From: Halobellus sp. LT62
Lineage (GTDB): Archaea > Halobacteriota > Halobacteria > Halobacteriales > Haloferacaceae
Direction: 5' to 3'
DNA: 64,000 nt
Assembly: GCF_037031285.1 (NCBI RefSeq)
Contig: NZ_JAYEZO010000001.1
Span: forward strand, 186,001-250,000
Below, piece by piece: positions 27,318-37,394 of the stretch (its first letter is position 1; every line of letters begins with the position of its first letter). Both the position numbers and the translations under genes were made by a program. The notes beneath the pieces were generated by a model, which was not told where the DNA came from, ran no database searches, and saw only the letters and a program-made list of their open reading frames with translations.

Positions 27318-27401
27318 TATCGTAGCGTTTGCAACTGATTGCGCATCCGATCGCACCCTGTCGTGCGATTGAGTGGGTGAAGACTCGCAAATGCTACTAT
27401 C
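27318..27401. mobile_element. 84-base palindromic MITE, copy 1
   Basis: Aligns without gaps to copies at 37568-37651 and 50695-50778. It begins TATCGTAGCGTTTGCAAC and ends with GCAAATGCTACTATC, imperfect terminal inverted repeats. The inner arms around CATCCGATCGCA and TGCGATTGAG are partly decayed, so this copy is older than the one at 50695. It lies between a winged-helix gene and leuS, outside coding sequence, and codes for nothing. Confidence 0.8.
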
Positions 27402-27453
27402 GCCCGACGTCGCACCTCGATTTGGGAGCGTTACTCGGCTTCCGTTTTGACGA

Positions 27454-30414
27454 TTACTCCGCTTCGAGTTCGATCGCCGGACGGAACGGCACGGCCTGCT
27501 TGCGGGCTTCGACGTCCTCGCCCTCGCGCTGGACGACGATCTCGGCGTCGAACTCCGTCCCGAGGAAGTCCGTCGCACGCTCGTAGGCGCTCGCCTCGTC
27601 GATTTCGGCGAGCACCGCGAGCTCCTCGTCGTCGCGGCCGCGGGCGAACTCGATCAGTTCGCCAACGAGGTCGTTGACCGCGTTGCCGCGCTCGCGGAGG
27701 TCGGGGTCCTGCATCACCTTCCCCATCACCGCGCCTTGATCGGCTCCGACGTCAGCGACCGTCGCGAACACCTCTCGCTTCCAGTCGGCGGCGACGGTGA
27801 TGCGAATGCGGTCGGGATCCGCTTCGGGGACGTCCTCCTCGGCGTTTTGTAGCGACTGCTGAATTCCCTGAATATCGTCGACGAGCCGTTCGACTTGGGT
27901 TTCGGCTGTTTCGATTTGAGCGTCCAACAGGTCCTCGTCGACCGTCGGCCACGGAGCGTCCTCGGCGGGCGTGCCCGTGAGCTGTTCGTGCAGCTCGTTC
28001 GTCAGGAAGGGTACGAACGGCGCGAGCAGTCGAAGGCGCGTCCTCAAGACCTCTCGAAGGGTCCACCGCGCGGCGGGTCGTGAGAGGTCCGTCCGGCGGC
28101 GGTACCACCGCAGATCCTCCTCGAAGTCGTAGAAGGCGGCCTGACTCGCCGTGCGAGTCTCGGAGCCTTCCATCGCCTCGGTGACCTCGGCGACGGTGCG
28201 CTGTAGCCGCGACAGCAGCCAGCGATCTTCGGTCGCGAACTCGGGGCGCTCCTCGGGACCGGGATTGTCGATGACGTCCTGCGCTCGGTTCCAGAAGCGT
28301 TCGAGCTGATTCTGGACGGAGGCGACCTGCTCGGCGCGCCAGTCGTAGTCCTGCCACGGCTCCGCGGAGTTGAGCAGGAAGAAGCGAACGGTGTCCGCGC
28401 CGTATTCGTCGATGGCCTTCCCCGGGAGAACGACGTGGCCCTTCGAGGAGGACATCTTCTCGCCCTCCAAGAGACCCATCCCCATAATGACGATTCCCTC
28501 GGGCCACTGCGCCTCGTCGAACAGTTCGGCGTGGTGGAAGAGATAGAAGGTCAGGTGATTGGAGATGAGGTCGTTCGCGGAGAACCGATAGGTGACCGGA
28601 TACCAGTAGAGCCACTCCGCGCGGAGTTCGAGCGCCCGCTCGTCGGGGTCGTCGACGGCGTCCGCGCCGTAGAACAGGGCGTCGAAGAACGCCCGATCGA
28701 GGTCCTCGGTGGGGATCTCGTCGAGTCGGTGGGCGATCGTGTAGTACGCCATATATATCGTCGAGTCCGACAGCGGCTCGATGACGAAGTCTTGGTCCCA
28801 CGGCAGTCGGGTCCCGAGCCCGTAGTTTCGGATGCAGGGCCACTCGTTCAGCCAGTCGATCGTGTGATCGTACTCGCCGCGGGTGTTCTCCGGGATGGCC
28901 TCCATCCGCGAGACGACCTCGTGCGCCTTCCGCTTCCACGCCTCGTCGTTGTAGCGCAGGAACCACGTGTCCTGCTCGGCGACGACGACGTCGCCGCCGC
29001 ACCGGCAGACGACCTCCTCAGAGAACTCCCGCATCGTTCCGAACGCGCCCTCCTCGCGGTAGGCGTCGCGGAAGCGACCGCGAACGTCTTCGACGATCTC
29101 CCCGGCGAACTCGCCGTATTCGTCGTTCAGTCGGCCGCTGTGGAACTCGCTGTTGTACAGCTCTTTGGTCGCTTCTTCGAGCGCGGGGTCGGCGCTCGAT
29201 TCGATCCCCGCCTCCTCGACGGCGGTCTTCGCGGGGATCTCGCCGTAGCCCTCGATCGTGAGGATCGGAATCGGTTCGATCTCCTCGACCTCGGCGGGAT
29301 CGATTTCATATTCCCGCATCCGCTCGTCGTCGGCCTTCGCCTCCTCGAGCGCGACGTAGTCGTCCGGCGAGTGCGCCGGCACCGACATCACGACGCCGGT
29401 GGCGTTGTCGGCGTCGACGAAATCGGCGGGCAGGACGAGCACCTCGTCGCCGGTAATCGGGTTGGTCACGCGCTCGCCGACGAGATGCTCGCCGGCGACG
29501 GTGCGCTTCGCGGTGACGTCGTGACCCTGCAGTTGGAGCTTCTCGACGGCCGCCGCGGAGACGAACCACTCCTCGCCGTCGACGTCGGCGATCACGTAGT
29601 CGGCGTCGGGATCGATGTAAGCGTTCGTGACGCCGCGGACCGTCTCGGGCCGGAGCGTCGCCATCGGGACGATCGTGTCGCCGTGGCCGAACCGGACCAG
29701 CGTGTACTCTTGGAACTCGGCCTCCTCGCCTTCCAGCAGGTCGTGGGTCGTCACCGGCTGTTTCTCGTTAGTACAGTACTTGACCGGGTGGAGGCCCTTT
29801 TCGAGCAGGTTCCGGTCGCGGAGCGTCTCGTACTGCCAGGTGATGAACTTCGAGTAGCGGTCGTCGTTGGTGGTGAACTCCCGCCGCCAGTCGATCGAGA
29901 GCCCGAGGTCCTTCATCCCCTTCTTGTAGTGCTCCTCGATGAAGTGGCGGGCGTAGCCCATCGGCGTTTCGAGGTCCTGTAAGGTGTCCTCGGCGACGTC
30001 GTAGGTGTCGCGAAGCACCGAGAGCTGTTCTTCTTCGCCCTTTTTCAGGCGCTCGACCGCGCCGATGATCGGCGTGCCGGTGACGTGCCAAGCGATCGGA
30101 AAGAGCACGTTGTCGCCCTGCTGTCGTCGGTACCGAGCGTAGACGTCCGGAACGGTGTACGTCCGGGCGTGTCCGATGTGCATCCCGCCGCTGGGATACG
30201 GATACGGGACCGTGATGAACGTGGGTTCGTCGCCCGCGGCGTCTCCGTCGCCGGAACCGCTCGTTGCGTCCCCGTCGCCGGCATCGCTCGCGGCGTCCCC
30301 GTCGGTAGCGCCGCCTGCGGCGACCACCTCGGCGTCGGGATCCGCCTCGTAGCGACCCTCCTCGGCCCACCGCTCGCGCCAACGCGCTTCGAGTTCCTGC
30401 GGGTCGTAGTCCAT
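27454..30414 (-). CDS. leuS: Leucyl-tRNA synthetase
   Basis: 986 residues from the ATG at 30412-30414 ([16 protein letters not shown]); a longer frame upstream does not look like protein. HIGH motif in [17 protein letters not shown] near 75-90, editing domain in the middle, and KMSKS-type [11 protein letters not shown] near 655. Between helix one and the HIGH strand lies a roughly 35-residue Gly/Asp/Ala insert (about 28-62, coded by an imperfect DNA repeat), not usual for the enzyme. A GGTAAAATAG box about 27 bases upstream suggests a leaderless mRNA. Confidence 0.96.
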   Translation of the reverse strand: MDYDPQELEARWRERWAEEGRYEADPDAEVVAAGGATDGDAASDAGDGDATSGSGDGDAAGDEPTFITVPYPYPSGGMHIGHARTYTVPDVYARYRRQQGDNVLFPIAWHVTGTPIIGAVERLKKGEEEQLSVLRDTYDVAEDTLQDLETPMGYARHFIEEHYKKGMKDLGLSIDWRREFTTNDDRYSKFITWQYETLRDRNLLEKGLHPVKYCTNEKQPVTTHDLLEGEEAEFQEYTLVRFGHGDTIVPMATLRPETVRGVTNAYIDPDADYVIADVDGEEWFVSAAAVEKLQLQGHDVTAKRTVAGEHLVGERVTNPITGDEVLVLPADFVDADNATGVVMSVPAHSPDDYVALEEAKADDERMREYEIDPAEVEEIEPIPILTIEGYGEIPAKTAVEEAGIESSADPALEEATKELYNSEFHSGRLNDEYGEFAGEIVEDVRGRFRDAYREEGAFGTMREFSEEVVCRCGGDVVVAEQDTWFLRYNDEAWKRKAHEVVSRMEAIPENTRGEYDHTIDWLNEWPCIRNYGLGTRLPWDQDFVIEPLSDSTIYMAYYTIAHRLDEIPTEDLDRAFFDALFYGADAVDDPDERALELRAEWLYWYPVTYRFSANDLISNHLTFYLFHHAELFDEAQWPEGIVIMGMGLLEGEKMSSSKGHVVLPGKAIDEYGADTVRFFLLNSAEPWQDYDWRAEQVASVQNQLERFWNRAQDVIDNPGPEERPEFATEDRWLLSRLQRTVAEVTEAMEGSETRTASQAAFYDFEEDLRWYRRRTDLSRPAARWTLREVLRTRLRLLAPFVPFLTNELHEQLTGTPAEDAPWPTVDEDLLDAQIETAETQVERLVDDIQGIQQSLQNAEEDVPEADPDRIRITVAADWKREVFATVADVGADQGAVMGKVMQDPDLRERGNAVNDLVGELIEFARGRDDEELAVLAEIDEASAYERATDFLGTEFDAEIVVQREGEDVEARKQAVPFRPAIELEAE

Positions 30415-30436
30415 ACCTATGCTCTCAAGATGGGAG

Positions 30437-30446
30437 GGTAAAATAG
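30437..30446 (-). promoter_or_regulatory. TATA box of leuS
   Basis: CTATTTTACC on the minus strand lies about 27 bases before the leuS ATG, which supports that start over the longer upstream frame. Confidence 0.5.
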
Positions 30447-30541
30447 CTCCTAACTCCGACGAGTGGCCGCTCCCGGGCGTCGCCGACCGTGACGCGCAAC
30501 GAAGGGACAACGCTAAGGCTCCCGCCCGGTCGGGTTCCAGT

Positions 30542-31405
30542 ATGCACGCAGACGCGGTCGTCCTCGACATCGACGGCGTCCTCCTCGACGTCGCCGACTC
30601 CTACCGGCGGGCTATCGTGGAGTCCGTCACACGACTGTACGACCGGACGATCGACCGCGACGACGTCCAGCTGTTCAAGGACGCCGGCGGCTTCAACAAC
30701 GACTGGGACGTGACGTACGCCGCGGCGCTGTACGTCCTCGTCGACGAACGCGAGCCGATCGACCTCTCGACGTTCACAGCGCGGATCGAACCCGGCGGCG
30801 GCCTCGCCGGAGCCGAGTCGGTCGCCGCCGACCACCTGAGCGATGCCGACCTCGCCGCCGTCCGCAACGAGTGGGATCGATACGGGCTCCGTGACGCCTT
30901 TCAGGCGCTCTACCTCGGTGGAGACCTGTACCGCGAACTCGAAGGCGGTGAGCCGCCGTTCGAGACGGCGGGCTACATCCACGACGAACCGATCATCGTC
31001 GAGTCCGAAACGCTCGAATCGCTCGAAGCGAACGCCGCAGTGGGCGTGCTCACCGGCCGTCCGGCAGCTGAGGCGGACATCGCGCTCGACCGCGTCGGAC
31101 TCGACGTCCCAGCGGAGCACCGGTTCACGATGGACGACTGGGACGAGGGGAAACCGCACCCGCACGCGCTGACGACGCTCGCGGAGCGCTTCGACGCCGA
31201 CAGCGTCGCCTTCGCGGGCGACACCCTCGACGACGTGAAGACCGCCGTCAACGCCGCCGAGGCCGACCCCGCGAGGACCTACTACGGTATCGGCGTTCTC
31301 ACAGGCGGGCTGACCGGCGAATCCGGTCGCCGGGCGTACGAATCGGTCGGCGCGGCCGCGGTCGTCGACTCCGTGAACGACCTCCCGGCGCTGCTCGGGG
31401 GGTGA
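30542..31405 (+). CDS. HAD-superfamily phosphatase
   Basis: 287 residues from the ATG at 30542 ([17 protein letters not shown]). The nucleophile motif is LDIDGVLLD (D9, D11), motif II is VGVLTGRP near 175, and motif III/IV is EGKPHPHAL and [12 protein letters not shown] near 225. It resembles the TIGR01548-type HAD subfamily common in haloarchaea. Substrate unknown, probably a small phosphate ester. Divergent from leuS and followed 7 bases later by two membrane-protein genes. Confidence 0.85.
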   Translation: MHADAVVLDIDGVLLDVADSYRRAIVESVTRLYDRTIDRDDVQLFKDAGGFNNDWDVTYAAALYVLVDEREPIDLSTFTARIEPGGGLAGAESVAADHLSDADLAAVRNEWDRYGLRDAFQALYLGGDLYRELEGGEPPFETAGYIHDEPIIVESETLESLEANAAVGVLTGRPAAEADIALDRVGLDVPAEHRFTMDDWDEGKPHPHALTTLAERFDADSVAFAGDTLDDVKTAVNAAEADPARTYYGIGVLTGGLTGESGRRAYESVGAAAVVDSVNDLPALLGG

Positions 31406-31412
31406 CGACGGT

Positions 31413-31790
31413 ATGGAGGCGATTCGTGTCGAACGGCTGTTCTGGGCCGGGATCTTCGCCGCGTTGGTCGCGGTCACCCTCTCGCTCCTCCTCGTTCCGG
31501 ATCCGACGGGCGCGCTCTCGGTGGGCGTCGCCCTCGCGACGTTCGTCATCGTCGCGCTGATCGCGGCCCGGATCTCACGCGGGACCGTCTCACCGCGGAC
31601 GAAACCGGGAGACCAGACCGTCCGCTACGTCGTGTTCTTCCTCGTCGCGGTCGTCGGTCGCGTCGCGTTCGGGATCCTCGGCTTCGAGGGGATCGCCGTG
31701 AACGTCGTCACGTTCGGCGCGGCGTGGCTCCTCGCGACCCGGGCGGAGTGGCTGAACCCGGTCCGGTGGGGCGGAGGCCCGACGCCGTGA
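31413..31790 (+). CDS. Small membrane protein
   Basis: 125 residues with four hydrophobic stretches (about 10-30, 33-50, 72-92, 95-110). No recognisable domain. It follows the HAD gene by 7 bases, and its stop overlaps the next GTG start (GTGA), so it is translated as part of a unit. Function unknown. Confidence 0.7.
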   Translation: MEAIRVERLFWAGIFAALVAVTLSLLLVPDPTGALSVGVALATFVIVALIAARISRGTVSPRTKPGDQTVRYVVFFLVAVVGRVAFGILGFEGIAVNVVTFGAAWLLATRAEWLNPVRWGGGPTP

Positions 31791-31984
31791 GCGACGTTCG
31801 ATCCGACCTGCTCCGTTTCGTGACCGTCGTGATCGTCGTCGACGCGCTCGGGTTACTCGCGTGGGCACTGCTCCCGCCGGAGACGACGGCGCGAACGGTC
31901 GTCCTCTTCGGTACCCTGCTCGCCGCGCCGCTGCTCGGGTTTCTCGTCGTCTACGCCCCCGCGCTGTCCGGCCCGCGAACCTGA
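31787..31984 (+). CDS. Small two-helix membrane protein
   Basis: 65 residues from the GTG at 31787, whose GTGA overlaps the stop of the preceding gene. It reads VSDVRSDLLRFVTVV with two hydrophobic helices (about 9-30 and 38-58). No family recognised. The overlap with a second membrane protein suggests the two act together. Confidence 0.65.
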   Translation: MSDVRSDLLRFVTVVIVVDALGLLAWALLPPETTARTVVLFGTLLAAPLLGFLVVYAPALSGPRT

Positions 31985-32049
31985 TTCGATGCACCCGCTC
32001 CCGGCGGGCGCTCGCAACCCTTTACCCGGTCGCTGCCGCACGCTTTCGT

Positions 32050-32715
32050 ATGCGAATCGCGCTACTCGGCGGCACCGGCGACCTCGGCGAGGGGCTCGCG
32101 GTCCGGCTCGCCTCCCACACTGACCACGAGGTGGTGATCGGCTCTCGCGACCCCGACGCCGCCCACGACGCCGCGGACGCGTACCGGGCGACCGTCGCCG
32201 ACCACGGCCGCGACGTCAAGGTCACCGGTTTCGAGAACGCGATGGCGACCGACCGCGCGGACGTCGTCGTGCTCGCCGTCCCGCCGTACACCGTCGCCGA
32301 CACCGTCGACTCCGTCGCCGGTGGCCTCCGCGAAGGGAACGTCATCGTCACACCCGCCGCGGGGATGTGCCGCGACGACGACGGCGCGCACGCCCATCTC
32401 CCCTCGGCGGGTAGCGTGACCGCACTCGTGGCCGAGGCCGCGCCCGCGGGCGTCGACGTCGTCGGCGCGTTCCACTCGCTTCCCGCGGGCCGCCTCGCCG
32501 ATCTCGACGCGGAGCTCGGCATCGACACCCTGCTCGTCGGCGACGACGACCGGGCCAAACGCGTCGTTTCGGGGATCGTCGACGACGTCGACGGCCTTCG
32601 CGCGCTCGATGCGGGCGAGCTCGCCAACGCCGCCGAAGTGGAGTCGCTGACGCCGCTTCTGCTCAACGTCGCGAGGCAGAACGACGCACGCGACCTCGGC
32701 GTCTCGTTCCGGTAG
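32050..32715 (+). CDS. npdG: NADPH-dependent F420 reductase
   Basis: 221 residues from the ATG at 32050 (MRIALLGGTGDLGEGLA). The nucleotide loop GGTGDLG near residue 7 and IGSRD near 31 fit NADP binding. VVLAVPPYTV near 77 and GAFHSLPAGRL near 142 fit the F420 reductase family (Npd/Fno). It would move hydride between F420H2 and NADP in the cytoplasm. The only 56-base gap downstream separates it from the convergent methyltransferase. Confidence 0.9.
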   Translation: MRIALLGGTGDLGEGLAVRLASHTDHEVVIGSRDPDAAHDAADAYRATVADHGRDVKVTGFENAMATDRADVVVLAVPPYTVADTVDSVAGGLREGNVIVTPAAGMCRDDDGAHAHLPSAGSVTALVAEAAPAGVDVVGAFHSLPAGRLADLDAELGIDTLLVGDDDRAKRVVSGIVDDVDGLRALDAGELANAAEVESLTPLLLNVARQNDARDLGVSFR

Positions 32716-32770
32716 CCGCTGGGTTAGCTCCGAGACCGTTTGGAGGGCCCCCCACGCCGGAATCTGACTG

Positions 32771-33823
32771 TCAGGGCTTCGTCGCCTCGACGATCGCCAT
32801 CCCGGAGAGGGGGCCGACGCGTCGCCGCCGGATGTCGGTGAATTCCGCAGCCTCCAGCCACGCCGAGACCTCCTCGTGGGAGTACACGCTCGCGCCGAGC
32901 GTCGTCAGATACGTCAGTGCGACGAACCGCAGACTGGCGCTGGCGACCGGTGTCCGGCCGCTTCCCTCCCACTGGTCGAGGACGGCGATCCGGCCGCCCG
33001 GTGCGAGCGCGTCGGCAACGCGCTCGAAGAGCGCCACGTTCTCCGCCGGATCGTGCGCGTGGACGACGTTGAAAAGCAGCGCTATGTCGTAACTCGATCC
33101 GAGGTCGTCGTCGAAATAATCGCCAGCCTGCGTCTCGATGCGGCCCGTTAGTTCAGCGGGGATGTCGTCGTGGATAGCCTCGACGGCACCGGGAACGTCG
33201 AAAATCGTCGCCGAGAGACCGCGATACCGTTCACAGAGCTCCATCGAATACAGCCCGTGACCGCCACCGACGTCCAAGAGGTGGCCGCCGCCCTCGGGGA
33301 CGGTCACCGCCTCTGCGACGTCGTCGACGACGAGCGACGCCGTCGCGCGGAAGCCTTCCTGTGCGATCGCCCAGCGCTCGGGCGCTTCGTCGAACCACTC
33401 GTAGATGGACTGACTCGGCTCACCCTCCCGCACCGCCGTTTCGAGTTCCCGCTCCCAGAAGGGAAACACGAGCTCGTCCCAGAAGGTGAGCCACGGTCCC
33501 ATATCCGTCTCGGCGTCCGGTAGCAGCCACGTCTCGGTCATCGCCGTGAGCCGGTAGCCCTCGCTGCCCTTCGTCAGGTATCGCTCGGCCACGAGGAAAT
33601 TACACAACATCGCGACTCCGTCCGGGTGCGCGCCCGTTCGCTCGGCGAGCGTCTCGGCGGTAAGTGGCCCGTCAGACCGCGCGAGCGTCCGAAAGAGACC
33701 CATATCCAGCGCGAGCGAGACCGACTCGAAGCTCGCGGCACCGAGGAGATCGAGCAACGGCGCTGGCCCCCGGTTGAGCCGAAACAGCACGAGCCGTTCG
33801 AGGAGGTTGGGGCTGACTGGCAT
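32771..33823 (-). CDS. SAM-dependent O-methyltransferase-like protein
   Basis: 350 residues, about the size of acetylserotonin/polyketide O-methyltransferases. Residues 20-100 form a dimerisation/winged-helix domain. The SAM loop is LLDVGGGHGLYS near 182, followed by an acidic DVPG strand end, GDYFDDDLG near 232 and LLFNVVHAHDP near 250, the usual H-D region of the active site. Substrate unknown; no biosynthetic neighbours are visible. Confidence 0.85.
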   Translation of the reverse strand: MPVSPNLLERLVLFRLNRGPAPLLDLLGAASFESVSLALDMGLFRTLARSDGPLTAETLAERTGAHPDGVAMLCNFLVAERYLTKGSEGYRLTAMTETWLLPDAETDMGPWLTFWDELVFPFWERELETAVREGEPSQSIYEWFDEAPERWAIAQEGFRATASLVVDDVAEAVTVPEGGGHLLDVGGGHGLYSMELCERYRGLSATIFDVPGAVEAIHDDIPAELTGRIETQAGDYFDDDLGSSYDIALLFNVVHAHDPAENVALFERVADALAPGGRIAVLDQWEGSGRTPVASASLRFVALTYLTTLGASVYSHEEVSAWLEAAEFTDIRRRRVGPLSGMAIVEATKP

Positions 33824-33896
33824 CGCATCGGGTTACGTCCCGAGTCGGTATAGACCCACCTTCGAGTACCGGTGTGTTACCGGCGCATCTCACCGC

Positions 33897-34199
33897 TCAG
33901 AACCGCTCTCGAAGCTCCACGCGGAGATCGTCGAGCGTGACATCCTCCATCGCCAGCAGGACGAGCAGGTGATAGACGAGGTCCGCGCTCTCGGCGAGTA
34001 GCTCCTCGTCGTCTCCGTCCTTCGCCGCGAGAATCGTCTCCGTCGTCTCCTCGCCGAGCTTCTCCAGGACGGCGTTTTTCCCCTTCTCGTGGCTCAACAG
34101 CGAGGCGGTGTACGAGCCCTCGGGCAGCGTCTCCTTGCGGTCCTCGATCGTCGCGAACAGCTCGTCGAGAACGTCTTCTGCGGGCGTGTCGGCGTCCAT
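33897..34199 (-). CDS. hisE: Phosphoribosyl-ATP diphosphatase
   Basis: 100 residues, all-helical MazG-like HisE. Acidic residues for magnesium lie in EKLGEETTETILAAK near 46-60 and ESADLVYHLLVLL near 69-81. It performs the second step of histidine synthesis, cutting pyrophosphate from phosphoribosyl-ATP. A stand-alone gene here, as is common in haloarchaea; other his genes are not in the window. Confidence 0.95.
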   Translation of the reverse strand: MDADTPAEDVLDELFATIEDRKETLPEGSYTASLLSHEKGKNAVLEKLGEETTETILAAKDGDDEELLAESADLVYHLLVLLAMEDVTLDDLRVELRERF

Positions 34200-34263
34200 A
34201 CCCGAGGGTGTCGGCGTCGGGAAAAGAATCGTCCGGTTCGAGGCCCGATTCGAAAACCGAGCC

Positions 34264-36126
34264 TCAGGCCGAGTGAACCGTGATCTGCTGTCGGCGGTCG
34301 ATCGCCTGTTCGAGTTCGTCGGCGATGGCGCTGCCTCTCGACACTTGGATGTCGCCGCCGCGGCCGACCGTCGCGGTGAAGAGGTACTCGCCGTCCGCGC
34401 GGATCTCGACGGTCTCGCCGACGTGCTCGTCCATCCGGATGACCACGTGCCGGGAGGTCACCTCCGGCGTGACGACCACGCCATCGGAGGTTCCACCGCC
34501 TGTTCCGCCGTTGCCGCCGTCGCTTCCCGACCCGCCGTGTCCGGGTTTTTCGTCGTGCGTCCGCACGTCGATGTCGATTCCCAGCCGGTCTTCGACGTCG
34601 GAGATCCGACCGCCGCCCTTGCCGATGACGTAGGAGATGTCGTCCTCCTCGACGTAGACGACGGCCTCGTTCTGGCCCTTGAGCTCGACGTCTACGTGGC
34701 CGCGAGCGATCGAGCGGATCTCGCGTTCGATCTCTTGGCGGGCCAGCCGACCGACGCCGGTCTCGTCGCTCCCGCCGTCGTCGTCGCTGAGCGGCACAGT
34801 GACGACTTGGCGGTTGAAGGTGTAGATCTCGTATTCCGGCTTTCCAGTCTCGAAGTCCGCGACTTGGATGACCGGGCGCGCGAGATCCTCGGCGGTGAGC
34901 CCCTCGGGCACTTTCACCTCGGTCCGCACGTCGTAGACGGTGTCGACGCGGCCGTCCTCGATATAGACTACAGTATCGACGACCTGCGGGATCATCCCGA
35001 GTTCGACGCGGCCGACGAGCCGCTGGAGGGCGTCGATGGCGCGGGTCGCGTGGACGACGCCGACCATCCCGACGCCCGCGAGCCGCATATCCGCGAAGAC
35101 GCCGAAGTCCTTCGTCTTCCGCACCTCGTCGTAGATCGTGTAGTCCGGGCGGACGAGGAGCAGCGAGTCCGCGGTCTTCTCCATGTCGCCGCCGAGAGCG
35201 GTGTACTGGGTGATTTCGGGGCCGACTTGGAGGTCTCGGGGCTTCTCCATCGTCTTGACCGCGTAGTCGCTGTCGGTGAGGAACTCCGCAACCGCCTGCG
35301 CGAACGTCGACTTCCCGGCACCGGGCGATCCCGAGATCAGGACGCCGCGCTGGCGCTCTCGCAGCCGATCTTTGAGTTCGTCGGCGAACTCGTAGTCGTC
35401 TAAGTCCGTCTTGACGATCGGCCGGACGGCGGTGATCTCGATGCCGTCGGCGAAGGGTGGGCGGGCGACCGCGATGCGGTAATCGCGGAACTGCACGATG
35501 CTCATTCCGGGCTCCGAGAGCTCCAAGAAGCCGTCCGGACTGCTCCGGGCGGTGTTTTCGATGTCGTCGGCCCACTCCTTCATCGTCGCCTCGTCGGTCA
35601 CCGTCTCGTCGATCGTCTGATAGTGCATCTCGCCGATGGCCCCCCGCTTGGCCTTCGGCTTCGTCCCCGTTTTCAGGTGCACCGACATCGTCTCGTCGTC
35701 GAAGAACTCCTCGATGATGAGTTCGCCGGAGCCGCGGATTCGCGGCTCGACGTACTCGACGTCGAGGCCCTTCGCCCGCGCGACCTCGGCTTGGACGACG
35801 TCGCTGGTGAGAAGCGTCGCGCCCTCGTCCTCGGCGACCTCGCGGATGAGCGCGTCGATGTCGCCTTCGTGGGCTCCGGTGGCCTCGCTCGGTTTCGTTC
35901 GCCGGCCGACGTACCGGATCTCGACCGCGCCGTCGTCAGCGAGTTCGGCGAGTCGCTGGAGCTCTTCGAGCCCCTCCCACCCGGTGTCGAGGCCGTCGTT
36001 GGCCTGCGATTCGAGCTCGCCGACGACGGCTTCGGGGACCAACACCGTTACCGCGTCGCCGTCCGACTCGACCCGCTCGGACACGCGACCGTCGATGATC
36101 GCGCTGGTGTCCGGCACTAGATTCAT
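34264..36126 (-). CDS. PIN-KH domain ATPase
   Basis: 620 residues with three parts. A PIN domain (1-130; VPDTSAIIDGRV) is followed by a secretion-type ATPase core (about 180-430; Walker A SGSPGAGKSTFAQA near 267, DEVRKTKDFGVFADMR near 328, HATRAID near 358). A KH RNA-binding domain (about 490-530; GKGGGRISDVEDRLGI) and a glycine-rich spacer come next. This archaeal family (often named PINc/VapC ATPase) is presumed to act on RNA, but its job is unknown. All parts are intact. Confidence 0.88.
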   Translation of the reverse strand: MNLVPDTSAIIDGRVSERVESDGDAVTVLVPEAVVGELESQANDGLDTGWEGLEELQRLAELADDGAVEIRYVGRRTKPSEATGAHEGDIDALIREVAEDEGATLLTSDVVQAEVARAKGLDVEYVEPRIRGSGELIIEEFFDDETMSVHLKTGTKPKAKRGAIGEMHYQTIDETVTDEATMKEWADDIENTARSSPDGFLELSEPGMSIVQFRDYRIAVARPPFADGIEITAVRPIVKTDLDDYEFADELKDRLRERQRGVLISGSPGAGKSTFAQAVAEFLTDSDYAVKTMEKPRDLQVGPEITQYTALGGDMEKTADSLLLVRPDYTIYDEVRKTKDFGVFADMRLAGVGMVGVVHATRAIDALQRLVGRVELGMIPQVVDTVVYIEDGRVDTVYDVRTEVKVPEGLTAEDLARPVIQVADFETGKPEYEIYTFNRQVVTVPLSDDDGGSDETGVGRLARQEIEREIRSIARGHVDVELKGQNEAVVYVEEDDISYVIGKGGGRISDVEDRLGIDIDVRTHDEKPGHGGSGSDGGNGGTGGGTSDGVVVTPEVTSRHVVIRMDEHVGETVEIRADGEYLFTATVGRGGDIQVSRGSAIADELEQAIDRRQQITVHSA

Positions 36127-36213
36127 ACGATCGGATTCGACCGGCGGACGGATAAGGCTATAGACTGCCGTCCTCGGTTCAGTGGCGCGCTGTCAGCGAC
36201 GGGATTCCGTCTC

Positions 36214-36864
36214 TCACTCCGACCGCGATTCGAACCACTCGGCGAATTTCGCGAACGCCCGGCCGCGGTGGGAAACGGCGTTCTTCTCGACGGCGCTCAT
36301 CTCGGCGAACGTCGTCCCGTCGTGCTCGAAGATCGGATCGTAGCCGAAACCGCCCTCGCCGCGGGGTTCGACGATCCGGCCGCGGACCGTCCCGTGAAAC
36401 AGTTTCACCGGCAGCGTGTCGGCGTCGCCGTCGTCTGAACCGCCGACCGCTCCGGCAGCGCCCGCGGCCGCCGCAGCGCTTCGGTCGTCGCGGTCGACGG
36501 GATCGGGCGAGGCCTCGAACGATTCGCCGTCGCAGTACGCGAGGACGCAGCGGAACGACGCCCGACGCGGCCCGTCGATTTCGCCCTCGACGAGTCGCTG
36601 GACGGTCTCGACGCCCAGCGTGTCGTCGACGTAGGCGGAGTACGGGCCGGGGAAGCCGTCGAACCCCTCGATGAACAGTCCGGCGTCGTCGACGAGGATC
36701 GGCTCTCCGGCGTACCGGTAGGCCTCGCGCGCACCGCGAGCGGCGATCGGGCCCAACTCGGCGGCCTGTATCTCCGTGTAATCGTAGTCTAACTGCTCGA
36801 CGCCGTCGAGGTACTCGCGCGCTTCGCGCACTTTTCCCGCGTTCGTCGTGACGTAGCGAAGCAT
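36214..36864 (-). CDS. XTP/dITP diphosphatase (RdgB/HAM1)
   Basis: 216 residues. The start MLRYVTTNAGKVREA matches the family's T-x-N-x-x-K substrate motif. LVDDAGLFIEGFDGFPGPYSA is split here as LVDDAGLFIE and GFDGFPGPYSA, and GFGYDPIFEHDG near 174 and SHRGRA near 200 complete the set. It destroys damaged purine nucleotides. A roughly 30-residue Asp/Ala/Gly insertion (about 122-150) interrupts the fold, larger than in most members. Same strand as the PIN-KH gene. Confidence 0.93.
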   Translation of the reverse strand: MLRYVTTNAGKVREAREYLDGVEQLDYDYTEIQAAELGPIAARGAREAYRYAGEPILVDDAGLFIEGFDGFPGPYSAYVDDTLGVETVQRLVEGEIDGPRRASFRCVLAYCDGESFEASPDPVDRDDRSAAAAAGAAGAVGGSDDGDADTLPVKLFHGTVRGRIVEPRGEGGFGYDPIFEHDGTTFAEMSAVEKNAVSHRGRAFAKFAEWFESRSE

Positions 36865-36977
36865 CTGCTCAGGTTCTCGTCGAGTCGCGAGAAAGTACCG
36901 TCGGTTCCGCGCCGTGTGGGCGGGGACAGAGACGTCGGAGCCGCGGCCGCGCGCTCACCCGGGCCGCAGTGCCGCGA

Positions 36978-37259
36978 TCAGTCGACGATGACTTCGACCG
37001 GGCCGTCGTCGCCGTCGTCGGCCTCGACGTCCTCGCCGCTTCGGGACTTCTGTTCCTGCCAGAGCAGCCCGCCGACGACCGCGAGGGCGACCCACGAGCG
37101 CCAGTTCGCGAGGTTGAGCGTGTAGCCGATGCCGAAGGGTTTCTTCACGAGCATTTTCTCCCCCGGCTTCCAGTACGAGGCGAGCATCCGCCCGATCGAC
37201 GGCCGTTCGAAGTTGTACGGAATCCCGAGAATCTCTCCCTGCTTCGGCTTGTCTACCAT
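36978..37259 (-). CDS. DUF5808-like single-helix membrane protein
   Basis: 93 residues. Conserved-looking ILGIPYNFERPSIGRMLASYW and KPFGIGYTLNLANWRSW (given as two short quotes: GIPYNFERPS and PFGIGYTLN) precede one membrane helix (about 57-68) and an acidic tail. It resembles haloarchaeal DUF5808 proteins. Function unknown. It is divergent from noncoding element copy B. Confidence 0.7.
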   Translation of the reverse strand: MVDKPKQGEILGIPYNFERPSIGRMLASYWKPGEKMLVKKPFGIGYTLNLANWRSWVALAVVGGLLWQEQKSRSGEDVEADDGDDGPVEVIVD

Positions 37260-37364
37260 ACGACACGGTACGCCGGGCTGTCATAAATCGTTTTGGCATC
37301 CGAACCTCCCTGACGGCGACGCCACCGAACCGCATCGGGAGAAGCCGACGAACCGCTGCGAGCG

Positions 37365-37371
37365 TTTATAT
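37365..37371 (+). promoter_or_regulatory. TATA box of noncoding element copy B
   Basis: TTTATAT starts exactly 30 bases before GTGATGT (37395), the same spacing as copy A (25799 to 25829). Confidence 0.55.
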
Positions 37372-37394
37372 CCGATGCCGGGACCATCGCCGCC

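Noticed and set aside
30415-30570. Extended LeuS N-terminus of 52 codons
   Set aside because: The TATA box at 30437-30446 lies inside it, and [12 protein letters not shown] fits the usual LeuS start.
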